Assembly (NCBI GenBank): GCA_003453455.1
Contig: DMLG01000160.1
Location: 579 to 14,090 of the forward strand
Direction: 5' to 3'
Origin: Clostridiales bacterium
GTDB lineage: Bacteria > Bacillota > Clostridia > UBA1381
DNA length: 13,512 nucleotides
The notes beneath the pieces are model-generated. The model did not search any database, was not told the DNA's origin, and worked only from the letters and a program-made list of their open reading frames with translations. Position numbers and translations under genes: made by a program. Below, one piece after another: positions 1 to 6,269 of the stretch (positions are counted from its first letter, which is position 1; each line of letters opens with the position of its first letter).

Positions 1-931
1 CGAAATCCTCTTCCGTCTCTCCCGGAAATCCCACGATCACATCTGTCGTTATAGCTGCATCTTCCCAGGCCTTTCTTATAAGCTCAACAGAATGTCTGAA
101 GGCAGCGGTGTCATAATGTCTGTTCATAGCCTTAAGTGTACGGTCACAGCCGCTTTGAAGGGACAGGTGAAAGTGATGGCAAAGCTTTTGCACACCGCTT
201 ATTTTTTTGATAAAGTCCGCATTTAGCGTCATCGGCTCGATAGAGCTTAAACGAATGCGTTTTATTCCCTCGATTTTATCAGCCGCCAAAAGCAGGTCGG
301 AAAGGTTTGTATCCCCTAAATCAAGTCCGTATGAGGCAATATGTATTCCGACATAAGTCACCTCGGTAAACCCTGCAAGCGAAAGTCTCTTTGTTTCTTC
401 TAAAATATCTGAAAGCGCACGGCTCCTTATCGGACCTCTTGCATAGGGGATTATGCAGTAAGAACAGAATTGGTTGCAGCCCTCCTGCACCTTTATATAT
501 GCCCTTGTGCGGTTTTCAAAGTCGGATATTCTAAGCGGTTCAAAATCGTGTGTGCGCGAAATATCACCACGCTGTGAGAAAAAGACTTCGTCCTCGTGTT
601 TTTTTAAAAGTTCAATGACCTTATCCCGTTCTTTTGCGCCTAAAACAAGGTTTACGCCCTCTATTTTTGCAACATCACCGGGGGCAACCTGTGCATAACA
701 ACCTGTCACTATTATATAAGCGTTTTCATTCAGTTTTTTCGCACGGCGGATTATCTGGCGTGATTTTCGGTCGCTCATACCCGTTACCGTGCAGGTGTTT
801 ATAACATAAATATCGGCAGGTGTTTCAAAATCACAGACTATATAGCCGTTTTTTGAAAACAGCTCGCTCATAGCCTCGGTTTCGTATTGATTAACCTTAC
901 AACCCAGTGTGTAAAATGCAACTTTTTTCAT
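1..931 (-). CDS. mtaB: tRNA N6-threonylcarbamoyladenosine methylthiotransferase MtaB, 3' end cut by the window
   Basis: Radical-SAM enzyme predicted to add a methylthio group at C2 of t6A37 in ANN-decoding tRNAs. Translating the minus strand from ATG at 931 gives 310 codons with no stop before the window edge. Residues 1-90 are the UPF0004 domain, with cluster-binding cysteines C11 (TLGCKVNQYE), C47 (INTCTVT) and C78 (VTGCYAQ). The radical-SAM CxxxCxxC motif is C152-C156-C159 (EGCNQFCSYC), followed by IPYARG. Downstream patches SSIEP and HLSLQSGCD are typical of the MiaB/MtaB group. The YTLGCKVNQYE start and the PYARGPIRSR stretch favour MtaB over MiaB or RimO. MtaB proteins usually have about 430 residues, so about 120, including the TRAM domain, lie outside the window. 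GAGGAAG a few bases upstream of 931 supports the start. The gene is divergent from the HPr-like gene. The family assignment is firm; MtaB versus a close paralogue is slightly less so. Confidence 0.93.
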   Translation of the reverse strand, partial: MKKVAFYTLGCKVNQYETEAMSELFSKNGYIVCDFETPADIYVINTCTVTGMSDRKSRQIIRRAKKLNENAYIIVTGCYAQVAPGDVAKIEGVNLVLGAKERDKVIELLKKHEDEVFFSQRGDISRTHDFEPLRISDFENRTRAYIKVQEGCNQFCSYCIIPYARGPIRSRALSDILEETKRLSLAGFTEVTYVGIHIASYGLDLGDTNLSDLLLAADKIEGIKRIRLSSIEPMTLNADFIKKISGVQKLCHHFHLSLQSGCDRTLKAMNRHYDTAAFRHSVELIRKAWEDAAITTDVIVGFPGETEEDF

Positions 932-977
932 AATCTTCCTCAAAAAAATGCCATAAATGAACAAGAATATTATGACT

Positions 978-1006
978 ATTATATAGAATTTATCCAAAAA
1001 CTGCAA
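978..1006 (-). promoter_or_regulatory. Predicted sigma-A promoter of mtaB
   Basis: On the minus strand a perfect TATAAT lies at 983-978. It is preceded, after a 17-base spacer, by TTGCAG at 1006-1001, which matches the -35 consensus only in its TTG. The -10 box lies 47 bases before the mtaB start codon. The promoter is arranged back to back with the one at 1014-1042. Confidence 0.55.
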
Positions 1007-1013
1007 TACCCCA

Positions 1014-1042
1014 TTGACTATTTTTGAAAAAAGTTGTATTAT
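1014..1042 (+). promoter_or_regulatory. Predicted sigma-A promoter of the HPr-like gene
   Basis: TTGACT (1014-1019), a 17-base spacer and TATTAT (1037-1042) give a near-consensus vegetative promoter. The -10 box ends 33 bases before the start codon at 1076, leaving a short leader with a strong ribosome binding site. Confidence 0.7.
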
Positions 1043-1075
1043 GAAATTGAAATAAAGTAGATGGAGGGAAATATT

Positions 1076-1306
1076 ATGAAATCATTTAATCTTTCACTAA
1101 ACTGCATTAATGATGTTAAGGACTTTGTAAACATTGTGTCAAAGTACGATTTTGATATTGATTTGACTTCGGGAAGATATGTAGTTGACGCAAAGTCAAT
1201 TATGGGAATATTCAGCCTTGATTTGTCAAAACCTATTAAAGCGGAGGTTCACTCCGATGACTGCGACCAATTTATTGATGAAATTGGAAAATTTATAGTT
1301 GATTGA
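1076..1306 (+). CDS. HPr-like protein lacking the active-site histidine
   Basis: A 76-residue protein resembling the PTS phosphocarrier HPr. The best match is the middle: KYDFDIDL (23-30) followed by DAKSIMGIFSLDL (38-50), which corresponds to the HPr block around regulatory Ser46; here the serine is S41. In HPr the phosphorylated His15 sits in a GxHARPA motif. Counting back from the shared block, that position is C10 in the stretch LSLNCINDV, and no HARP motif exists. The protein is therefore unlikely to relay phosphate from PEP; a regulatory or Ser-phosphorylated role is possible. The start at 1076 is preferred over the in-frame ATG at 1061, because that upstream ATG is part of the ribosome binding site (GGAGG at 1063-1067, 8 bases before 1076). 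The gene is monocistronic, with its own promoter and a terminator. The fold assignment is good; the function is unknown. Confidence 0.8.
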   Translation: MKSFNLSLNCINDVKDFVNIVSKYDFDIDLTSGRYVVDAKSIMGIFSLDLSKPIKAEVHSDDCDQFIDEIGKFIVD

Positions 1307-1328
1307 TTGAACATTCGAATTTTTGCGT

Positions 1329-1358
1329 AAAAGTATGCTTTAAAAGGCATACTTTTTT
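1329..1358 (+). terminator. Rho-independent terminator after the HPr-like gene
   Basis: Perfect 10-bp stem AAAAGTATGC (1329-1338) and GCATACTTTT (1347-1356) around an 8-base loop, with the T run extending to 1358. It separates the HPr-like gene from spoVAD, so spoVAD needs its own promoter. Confidence 0.85.
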
Positions 1359-1397
1359 GCATTTTGCGGAAAAATAGGGAAAAGGAAGTGAATGTTT

Positions 1398-2420
1398 ATG
1401 CGTGTAGGAAGACAGACATTAGTCTTCGAAAAGAGACCGTCGATTTTTGAAACAGCATCAACTGTCGGTAAAAAAGAGGGAGAAGGTCCGCTCAGGGAAA
1501 AATTTGATACGGTGCTTGCCGATGACTATTACGGTGAGGAAAGCTGGGAAAAAGCTGAGAGTAAACTCCAAAAAAAGACGGCGGAAAAACTTATGGAAAA
1601 AGCAGGAGTCAGCGAACAGGAGATTGATTTTATTTTAGCCGGTGACCTTTTAAACCAATGTGTTGGAACACATTATGCCGTGCGTGATTTTGATATACCG
1701 TTTTTGGGTCTTTACGGTGCTTGCTCAACTATGGCGGAAAGTATGATGATTGCGTCTATGCTTATATCGGGCGGTATGGCGAATAATGCGGTATGTGTCA
1801 CATCAAGCCACTTTTGTTCGGCGGAAAAACAGTACCGTTTTCCGCTTGAATACGGAGGGCAGCGCACGCCTACTGCGCAGTGGACTGTTACAGGCTCAGG
1901 CGCAGCACTTTTAAAAAGCGAAGGAGGAGGTCCGTATATTTTGGGTGCAACTGTCGGAAAGGTAATAGATATGGGCATAAATGATGTCAGCAATATGGGC
2001 GCGGCAATGGCACCTGCGGCGCATGATACCATATCTGCGCTGTTTTCCGAAACGGGAACAAAACCGCAGGATTATGACCTTATTCTGACGGGTGATTTAG
2101 GACATGTAGGCTCGGATATCCTCTGTCATATGCTGGACAAGGACGGATATAATGTATATCCAAACCATAACGATTGTGGCAAGATGATTTTTGATGCAAA
2201 AAAACAGGATGTTCACGCCGGCGGGTCAGGATGCGGCTGTTGCGGAAGCGTTTTTTGCGGACATATATTTAAAGAACTGAAAAACGGAAATATAAAGCGT
2301 ATGATAGTTGCGGCAACGGGAGCTTTAATGAACCCTACATCGCTTCTGCAAGGCGAGTCAATACCTGCAATTGCGCATGCGCTTATAATTTCAACTGAAA
2401 ATGATGATTTTTTGAGGTGA
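1398..2420 (+). CDS. spoVAD: Stage V sporulation protein AD
   Basis: SpoVAD is a thiolase-fold protein of the SpoVA complex, which moves dipicolinic acid into the forespore and releases it during germination; in Bacillus it binds dipicolinic acid. The 340 residues match the family length (338 in B. subtilis). Recognisable patches are GRQTLVFE near the N-terminus, LAGDLLNQC (80-88), GLYGACSTMAES with the thiolase-like C109, SSHFCSAEKQYRFPLEYG (136-153) and the C-terminal glycine- and cysteine-rich GCGCCGSVFC (278-287). An in-frame ATG at 1392 lies only 3 bases from the GGAAG ribosome binding site; ATG 1398 is better spaced and aligns with the usual start of the family. spoVAE follows 3 bases later. 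Expression would be expected from sigma-G in the forespore. A weak candidate is GCGTA (1325-1329), 18 bases, CATACTT (1348-1354), but it overlaps the upstream terminator and is not convincing. Confidence 0.95.
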   Translation: MRVGRQTLVFEKRPSIFETASTVGKKEGEGPLREKFDTVLADDYYGEESWEKAESKLQKKTAEKLMEKAGVSEQEIDFILAGDLLNQCVGTHYAVRDFDIPFLGLYGACSTMAESMMIASMLISGGMANNAVCVTSSHFCSAEKQYRFPLEYGGQRTPTAQWTVTGSGAALLKSEGGGPYILGATVGKVIDMGINDVSNMGAAMAPAAHDTISALFSETGTKPQDYDLILTGDLGHVGSDILCHMLDKDGYNVYPNHNDCGKMIFDAKKQDVHAGGSGCGCCGSVFCGHIFKELKNGNIKRMIVAATGALMNPTSLLQGESIPAIAHALIISTENDDFLR

Positions 2421-2423
2421 GCT

Positions 2424-2780
2424 ATGGAATATATAAGAGCATTTGCAGTAGGCGGACTTATCTGCGTTATTGGGCAAATACTGATTGACAAAACAAGGCT
2501 TACTCCCGCAAAAATCTTGGTGAGCTTTGTTACAGCGGGGGTGTTTTTGCAGCTTTTGGGGATATACGAGCCCATTGCGGAATTTGCAGGAGCAGGAGCG
2601 ACTGTGCCGCTTACGGGATTTGGATACAATCTTTGCAAAGGTGCGGAAAAGGCGGTTTCCGAAAACGGATTTTTAGGCATTTTCACAGGCGGATTTACGG
2701 CTGGTGCGGCAGGACTTTGCGCCGCAGTTGTGTTTGGATTTTTAGCATCGCTTATATTTAAACCCAAAGCCAAAAGCTGA
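2424..2780 (+). CDS. spoVAE: Stage V sporulation protein AE
   Basis: A 118-residue membrane protein of the SpoVA dipicolinate channel. Hydrophobic segments lie at about 4-21, 30-48 and 85-112, with glycine- and alanine-rich packing in the last one. The start MEYIRAFAVGG, the segment ICVIGQILIDKT and the middle patch VPLTGFGYNLCKGAEKAV are characteristic of SpoVAE. Its ribosome binding site (GAGGTGAG, 2414-2421) overlaps the stop codon of spoVAD, so the two are translationally coupled in one operon. In most spore formers spoVAC precedes spoVAD; it is not present here. The protein should sit in the spore inner membrane. Confidence 0.93.
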   Translation: MEYIRAFAVGGLICVIGQILIDKTRLTPAKILVSFVTAGVFLQLLGIYEPIAEFAGAGATVPLTGFGYNLCKGAEKAVSENGFLGIFTGGFTAGAAGLCAAVVFGFLASLIFKPKAKS

Positions 2781-2799
2781 AATAATGCCGCATAAAAAA

Positions 2800-2852
2800 A
2801 TCACCCTTGTGATGTGCACCTCCAAAAGTGTTTATCTTTTGGGGGTGCATAT
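2800..2852. repeat. Long palindrome with insertion-sequence-end-like composition
   Basis: The arms TGCACCTCCAAAAG (2815-2828) and CTTTTGGGGGTGCA (2836-2849) pair over 14 bp with one G-T wobble around a 7-base loop. The stem can be extended outward by about three pairs. A second small hairpin, ATCAC/GTGAT (2800-2804 and 2809-2813), sits just before it, with a run of seven A at 2794-2800. On the plus strand there is no T run after the big stem, so it is not a textbook terminator for spoVAE. On the minus strand the small hairpin would be followed by seven T. The TGCACC...CCAAAAG arm recalls terminal inverted repeats of IS3-group elements, so this may be a solo IS-end relic or a miniature element. 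Its function is uncertain. Confidence 0.45.
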
Positions 2853-2924
2853 TAGTTTGCTTTAAATATAGGCATAGTACATATGGAAATCTTTATTAAA
2901 AGGAAAACAGAACAAAATTTTTTC

Positions 2925-2953
2925 TTGACAATGTAAATTATATTTGATACAAT
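2925..2953 (+). promoter_or_regulatory. Sigma-A promoter of the ohrR operon
   Basis: A perfect TTGACA (2925-2930), a 17-base spacer and TACAAT (2948-2953). This is close to the ideal vegetative promoter, so the operon should be strong unless repressed. The -10 box is embedded in the palindrome at 2944-2965. Confidence 0.85.
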
Positions 2954-2965
2954 ATAATTGTTCAA
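2944..2965 (+). promoter_or_regulatory. Putative OhrR operator (autoregulation)
   Basis: A perfect inverted repeat ACAAT-ATA-ATTGT (2949-2961), flanked by TTGA (2944-2947) and TCAA (2962-2965). The core TACAATATAATTGTT differs at only three positions from the B. subtilis OhrR half-operator as I recall it (TACAATTAAATTGTA). It covers the -10 box and the expected transcription start, so binding would block initiation. The protein-operator pairing is inferred from the OhrR gene immediately downstream. Confidence 0.65.
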
Positions 2966-2987
2966 AATATAAATTCGGGGGCGCATT

Positions 2988-3431
2988 ATGGAATACGATT
3001 ACCGTGAAGTGATGAAACTCGAAAATCAGCTTTGCTTTCCGCTTTATGCAGCAGCAAGAACTGTGACGGGGTTATATACGCCTTTTCTTAAGCAGCTGGG
3101 CTTGACATACACGCAGTATATCGTTTTTCTTGTGCTGTGGGAAAAAGATGGGATATCTGTCGGCAGCCTTTGCGAAAAACTTATGCTTGACAGCGGCACT
3201 CTGACGCCTCTGCTTAAAAAAATGCAGAATGCGGGCTATGTTGAAAGAAAGCGAAGCGAAAATGATGACCGTGTGGTAGTCATAAATCTTACTGAAAAAG
3301 GAAAAATGCTGCAAATGAAGGCAAAGGATATTCCCCAAAAGGTTGGGGACTGCTTTAAATTGCCCGAGAAAAAAGCAAAAGAGCTTTATGCTCTGCTATA
3401 TGAGTTACTTGAAAATCAAAAATATAATTGA
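2988..3431 (+). CDS. ohrR: Organic-hydroperoxide-sensing repressor OhrR (MarR family)
   Basis: A MarR-family winged-helix dimeric repressor of 147 residues. The start KLENQLCFPLYAAAR closely follows the OhrR signature. C16 sits where the peroxide-reactive Cys15 of B. subtilis OhrR lies, and Y30 and Y41 occupy the positions of the two tyrosines that contact the oxidised cysteine. The DNA-binding half contains LMLDSGTLTPLLKKM (recognition helix) and the wing KRSENDDRVVVINLTEKG, with the usual DxR. Two further cysteines, in GSLCEKL and GDCFKL, could allow disulfide formation. Oxidation of C16 by organic peroxides would release the operator at 2944-2965. It is first in a four-gene operon with a glutathione peroxidase 27 bases downstream, rather than with the usual ohr peroxidase gene. 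The exact hydroperoxide specificity is inferred. Confidence 0.9.
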   Translation: MEYDYREVMKLENQLCFPLYAAARTVTGLYTPFLKQLGLTYTQYIVFLVLWEKDGISVGSLCEKLMLDSGTLTPLLKKMQNAGYVERKRSENDDRVVVINLTEKGKMLQMKAKDIPQKVGDCFKLPEKKAKELYALLYELLENQKYN

Positions 3432-3458
3432 GCCAAATAATGAAAGGAGCTTAAAAAA

Positions 3459-4010
3459 ATGAAAACAGTTTATGATTTTACGGTGAAGGATAGATATGGA
3501 ACAGATGTGTCCTTGTCAGCGTACAAAGGCAAGGTGCTTCTTATTGTAAACACAGCAACGGGATGCGGGTTTACTCCGCATTATGAGCCGCTTGAAGCAA
3601 TGTATAAGGAACTGAAAGATAAAGGTTTTGAAATTCTTGATTTTCCGTGTAATCAATTTGCAAATCAGGCCCCTGGAAGTGATGAAGAAATTCATAATTT
3701 TTGTACGCTGAAATTTGGCACGGAATTTCCGCAGTTTTCAAAAATTGATGTAAACGGCGAAACTGCTAATCCGCTTTTTGCATATCTTGCAACCGAAAAA
3801 CCGTTTGAGGGATTTGGCAAGGGAATTAAAAACGCTATGCTTGAAAAGTTTACAAAAGCAAACAACAAGCAATTTGGAGATAAGGCATATATCAAATGGA
3901 ATTTCACAAAATTTCTTGTAAGCCGTGAGGGAACAGTTATCGCAAGATTTGAGCCTACAACGGATATGAAAGATGTTAAAGAGGCTGTTATCAAGGAATT
4001 GGAGAAATAA
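3459..4010 (+). CDS. gpx: Glutathione-peroxidase-family thiol peroxidase
   Basis: A 183-residue peroxidase of the GPx/BsaA/BtuE family that reduces hydrogen peroxide or lipid and organic hydroperoxides. The catalytic tetrad is visible: C36 in NTATGCGFTP (encoded by TGC, not a selenocysteine TGA), Q66 in FPCNQFANQ, and W147-N148 in KWNFTKFLV. C82 in HNFCTLKFG lies where thioredoxin-dependent family members carry the resolving cysteine, so thioredoxin rather than glutathione is the likely reductant. This also suits clostridia, which often lack glutathione. No signal peptide, so cytosolic. The ribosome binding site AAAGGAG lies 9 bases before the start. It is the direct effector gene of the OhrR operon; the transporter gene starts 3 bases after its stop. 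Confidence 0.93.
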   Translation: MKTVYDFTVKDRYGTDVSLSAYKGKVLLIVNTATGCGFTPHYEPLEAMYKELKDKGFEILDFPCNQFANQAPGSDEEIHNFCTLKFGTEFPQFSKIDVNGETANPLFAYLATEKPFEGFGKGIKNAMLEKFTKANNKQFGDKAYIKWNFTKFLVSREGTVIARFEPTTDMKDVKEAVIKELEK

Positions 4011-4013
4011 GAA

Positions 4014-5159
4014 ATGAATGAAAATCGTGATAAAACCATTATACGAACCAGTATTATAGGCATTTTGGCAAATGTTTTTTTAGCGGGATTTAAGGCAGTA
4101 ATCGGCATAATGTCAAATTCCATTGCTATTGTTATGGACGCAGTCAATAATATTTCGGACGCCGCAAGCTCTGTTATCACAATCGTAGGCACTAAGCTTG
4201 CAGGCAAACAGGCGGATAAAAAGCACCCTTTTGGCTATGGCAGAATTGAGTATCTTAGCGCTATGGTTATTTCTCTTTTGGTTTTGTATGCAGGAATTAC
4301 TGCATTTACTGAGTCTGTAAAAAAGATTATTCATCCGGATATGCCTGATTACTCTGCTGTTGCTTTAATTATTGTTGCTGTGGCGGTTGTGGTAAAATTA
4401 GTACTTGGCAGATATGTAAAGCATATAGGTGTGACGGTAAATTCCGATTCGCTGATAAATTCAGGCGAAGATGCAAAAATGGACTCTGTAATATCTCTTT
4501 CAACTTTGATAGCAGCGGCAGTATATATCTTCTTTCATATATCAATAGAAGCCTATTTAGGCGCTGTAATTGCTGTTATTATCATTAAATCCGGATTTGA
4601 AATGCTTCGTGATACGCTTTCAAAAATCCTCGGAGAGAGCACCGACGCACAGTTTGCAAGAGATATTAAGGAAACAATAATAAGCTATCCTGAAATAAAA
4701 GGAGCTTATGACCTTATATTGCACAATTACGGCCCCGATTCTTTTAACGGCTCTGTTCATATTGAGATTCCCGATACAATGTCCGCAGACGACTTGGATC
4801 AGCTTATCCGCAAGGTGACACAGGATGTATATCATAAGCATAATGTCATTTTAACAGGTGTCGGAATATATTCTATTAACACGAAAGATACAGAAGCTAT
4901 CACTATCAGGGAGAGGGTATTGCAAATTGTGCGTGATAATCCTTATGTCCTTGAAGTGCACGGATTTTATGTTGACAAAATAAAGAAAACAATCCGGTTT
5001 GACGTCGTTGTAAGCTTTGACGCAAAAGACCGCAGCCTCGTATATGAAGATATTAAAGAAAAGGTAGGGGAGAAATATCCCGAATACTCATTGGAAATAA
5101 CGCTTGATACAGATTTTAGCGAAGAGAATAAAGAAAGGAAAGAAGAAAATGAAGATTAA
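4014..5159 (+). CDS. Cation diffusion facilitator, probable Mn/Fe exporter, with doubled cytoplasmic domain
   Basis: An inner-membrane metal-proton antiporter of the CDF family. Six hydrophobic segments lie roughly at 12-33, 36-58, 80-98, 115-133, 158-178 and 180-196. The family hallmark [14 protein letters not shown] is at 67-80. The transport-site residues are N45 and D49 in MDAVNNISD (helix 2) and D153 and D157 in GEDAKMD (helix 5). Zinc exporters have HxxxD at both places; N/DxxxD pairs are seen in manganese- or iron-type members, so Zn is unlikely. The first cytoplasmic dimerisation domain occupies about 210-290. A further alpha/beta segment at about 295-368 looks like a second copy, and the tail is charged (371-381). 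At 381 residues it is longer than the usual 300. The start has GGAG 9 bases upstream. It sits in the peroxide operon, where removal of Fe or Mn would fit redox control. The metal preference is inferred. Confidence 0.88.
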   Translation: MNENRDKTIIRTSIIGILANVFLAGFKAVIGIMSNSIAIVMDAVNNISDAASSVITIVGTKLAGKQADKKHPFGYGRIEYLSAMVISLLVLYAGITAFTESVKKIIHPDMPDYSAVALIIVAVAVVVKLVLGRYVKHIGVTVNSDSLINSGEDAKMDSVISLSTLIAAAVYIFFHISIEAYLGAVIAVIIIKSGFEMLRDTLSKILGESTDAQFARDIKETIISYPEIKGAYDLILHNYGPDSFNGSVHIEIPDTMSADDLDQLIRKVTQDVYHKHNVILTGVGIYSINTKDTEAITIRERVLQIVRDNPYVLEVHGFYVDKIKKTIRFDVVVSFDAKDRSLVYEDIKEKVGEKYPEYSLEITLDTDFSEENKERKEENED

Positions 5160-6084
5160 AGCAATCAAACTCTACGAAAACGGTTTTATGACCGAACCTT
5201 TTGCCTTTGGCGGAGAAGAAGGTATGGAAGCTTTTGACGCTACTGTAAAATACCGTTCAAGTTTGCAAAATTTCCTTATCGATACAGGTGATGAGGTGAT
5301 TTTGATTGATACGGGTATGCCAAAAGAAGCTCCTGATGCTGTACCCGACGAAAAGACTATGATATATATGGGAGCAAAAATTACCGACTATGTATCTGCT
5401 CTTGAAAATGCGGGATATATGCCGGAGCAGATTACGAAAATCCTTGTTACGCATAAGCATGCTGACCACACAGGGGAGCTGCTGGCTTTTCCAAACGCAA
5501 AAATATACATTTCCAAAGAAGATGCAGGTGAATTGGGGCTTGACGGCGAAAATACCGTAATAGCTGAATATAATGACGGTGAATATTATAATTTCCCTAA
5601 AAGTCAGAAAATTGCAGAAGGTGTGCGCCTGATTGAAGCAAAGGGACATACCAAAGGCAACAGTATAGTAATTGCTGAGGATGGCGGACTTTTCTATATG
5701 TTTCACGGTGATGTTACATATACCGATGAGGCGCTTTATGCAAATAAGCTCTCTGTTGTGTATGAGGATGTAGTAAAAGCAAGAGAAACTCTCGACCGTG
5801 TGCGTGAATTTATCCAAAACCACCCGACTGTTTATCTTTCAACACATACTCCGCTTGGATATGAAAATCTTGAAAATATTGTAGTAACAGACCTTGCAAA
5901 TCCACCCAAATCAATACCTGTGGGAGAAATAGCTTATAAAACTGCTACCGGCAAATATGTCTGCTCCGTTTGCGGATATGTGTATGATCCTGCCGAAAAT
6001 GACGGAATTGCATTTGAAGATTTGCAGGATGATTGGAAATGCCCGAGATGTAAGCAAGGCAAGGAGAAGTTTAATAAAGCATAA
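5149..6084 (+). CDS. Metallo-beta-lactamase hydrolase fused to a C-terminal rubredoxin domain
   Basis: A 311-residue cytosolic protein with two parts. Residues 1-250 are a lactonase-like metallo-beta-lactamase domain with the full ligand set: H102, H104, D106 and H107 in [10 protein letters not shown]167 in GHTKGN, D188 in FHGDVTYT and H233 in STHTPLG. Residues 268-308 are a rubredoxin domain with C272 and C275 ([10 protein letters not shown]) and C298 and C301 (WKCPRC), which should bind one iron. The metal motif is HxHxDH, unlike the HxExD motif of flavodiiron proteins, and no flavodoxin domain is present. The reaction is unknown; the rubredoxin suggests electron transfer to or near an iron-containing beta-lactamase site, or redox sensing. 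The start at 5149 overlaps the transporter stop by 11 bases and follows AAAGGA by 9. It is the last gene of the OhrR operon and ends before a strong terminator. Confidence 0.9.
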   Translation: MKIKAIKLYENGFMTEPFAFGGEEGMEAFDATVKYRSSLQNFLIDTGDEVILIDTGMPKEAPDAVPDEKTMIYMGAKITDYVSALENAGYMPEQITKILVTHKHADHTGELLAFPNAKIYISKEDAGELGLDGENTVIAEYNDGEYYNFPKSQKIAEGVRLIEAKGHTKGNSIVIAEDGGLFYMFHGDVTYTDEALYANKLSVVYEDVVKARETLDRVREFIQNHPTVYLSTHTPLGYENLENIVVTDLANPPKSIPVGEIAYKTATGKYVCSVCGYVYDPAENDGIAFEDLQDDWKCPRCKQGKEKFNKA

Positions 6085-6126
6085 TTGATGTTAGTGACTT
6101 AAAGAAAACAGTAATACTAAGTTTAT

Positions 6127-6158
6127 AAAAAGGAAATGTTGTATCATTTCCTTTTTTT
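6127..6158 (+). terminator. Rho-independent terminator of the ohrR operon
   Basis: Stem AAAAAGGAAATG (6127-6138) with CATTTCC plus T residues (6145-6156) around a 6-base loop, ending in seven T (6152-6158). Confidence 0.88.
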
Positions 6159-6175
6159 CTTACGCCCGCAGGCGG

Positions 6176-6197
6176 AGCTTTTATCAAAAGCTTTTTT
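6176..6197 (+). terminator. Second, tandem terminator-like hairpin
   Basis: AGCTTTT (6176-6182) and AAAAGCT (6186-6192) form a 7-bp stem with a 3-base loop, followed by T to 6197. A short GC-rich hairpin (CGCC/GGCG, about 6163-6174) lies just before it. It may back up the terminator at 6127-6158 and insulate the next promoter. Confidence 0.55.
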
Positions 6198-6201
6198 ATT
6201 T

Positions 6202-6235
6202 CTTTAATCTTCCTTTAATCTTTTCTGGGTATAAT
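6202..6235 (+). promoter_or_regulatory. Activator-type promoter with tandem 11-bp repeats, before the metallo-beta-lactamase lipoprotein gene
   Basis: Two identical copies of CTTTAATCTT (6202-6211 and 6213-6222) repeat with an 11-bp period, and TATAAT follows at 6230-6235. No sigma-A -35 box is present at the expected place; the repeats occupy it. Direct repeats of about one helical turn over the -35 region are typical binding sites for OmpR/PhoB-type regulators that activate transcription. The same layout recurs at 7117-7150. The regulator is inferred to be the one encoded at 10713-11384. Confidence 0.72.
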
Positions 6236-6269
6236 CTGATTGAATTTGAAAGAAAGCGAGGAAAAATCT

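Noticed and set aside
474..698. Plus-strand 74-codon open frame
   Set aside because: It lies wholly inside mtaB on the opposite strand, whose translation shows all the expected cysteine motifs; no ribosome binding site or recognisable protein.
2213..2773. Minus-strand 186-codon open frame over spoVAD/spoVAE
   Set aside because: Antisense shadow of two clearly identified sporulation genes; proline- and alanine-rich translation with no family features.
3564..3570. Possible selenocysteine in the glutathione peroxidase
   Set aside because: The catalytic codon is TGC (cysteine), not TGA.
6240..6269. Longer N-terminus for the metallo-beta-lactamase lipoprotein from TTG 6240
   Set aside because: The TTG lies 5 bases after the -10 box, about at the transcription start, and would put charged residues before the signal peptide; ATG 6270 has a good ribosome binding site.
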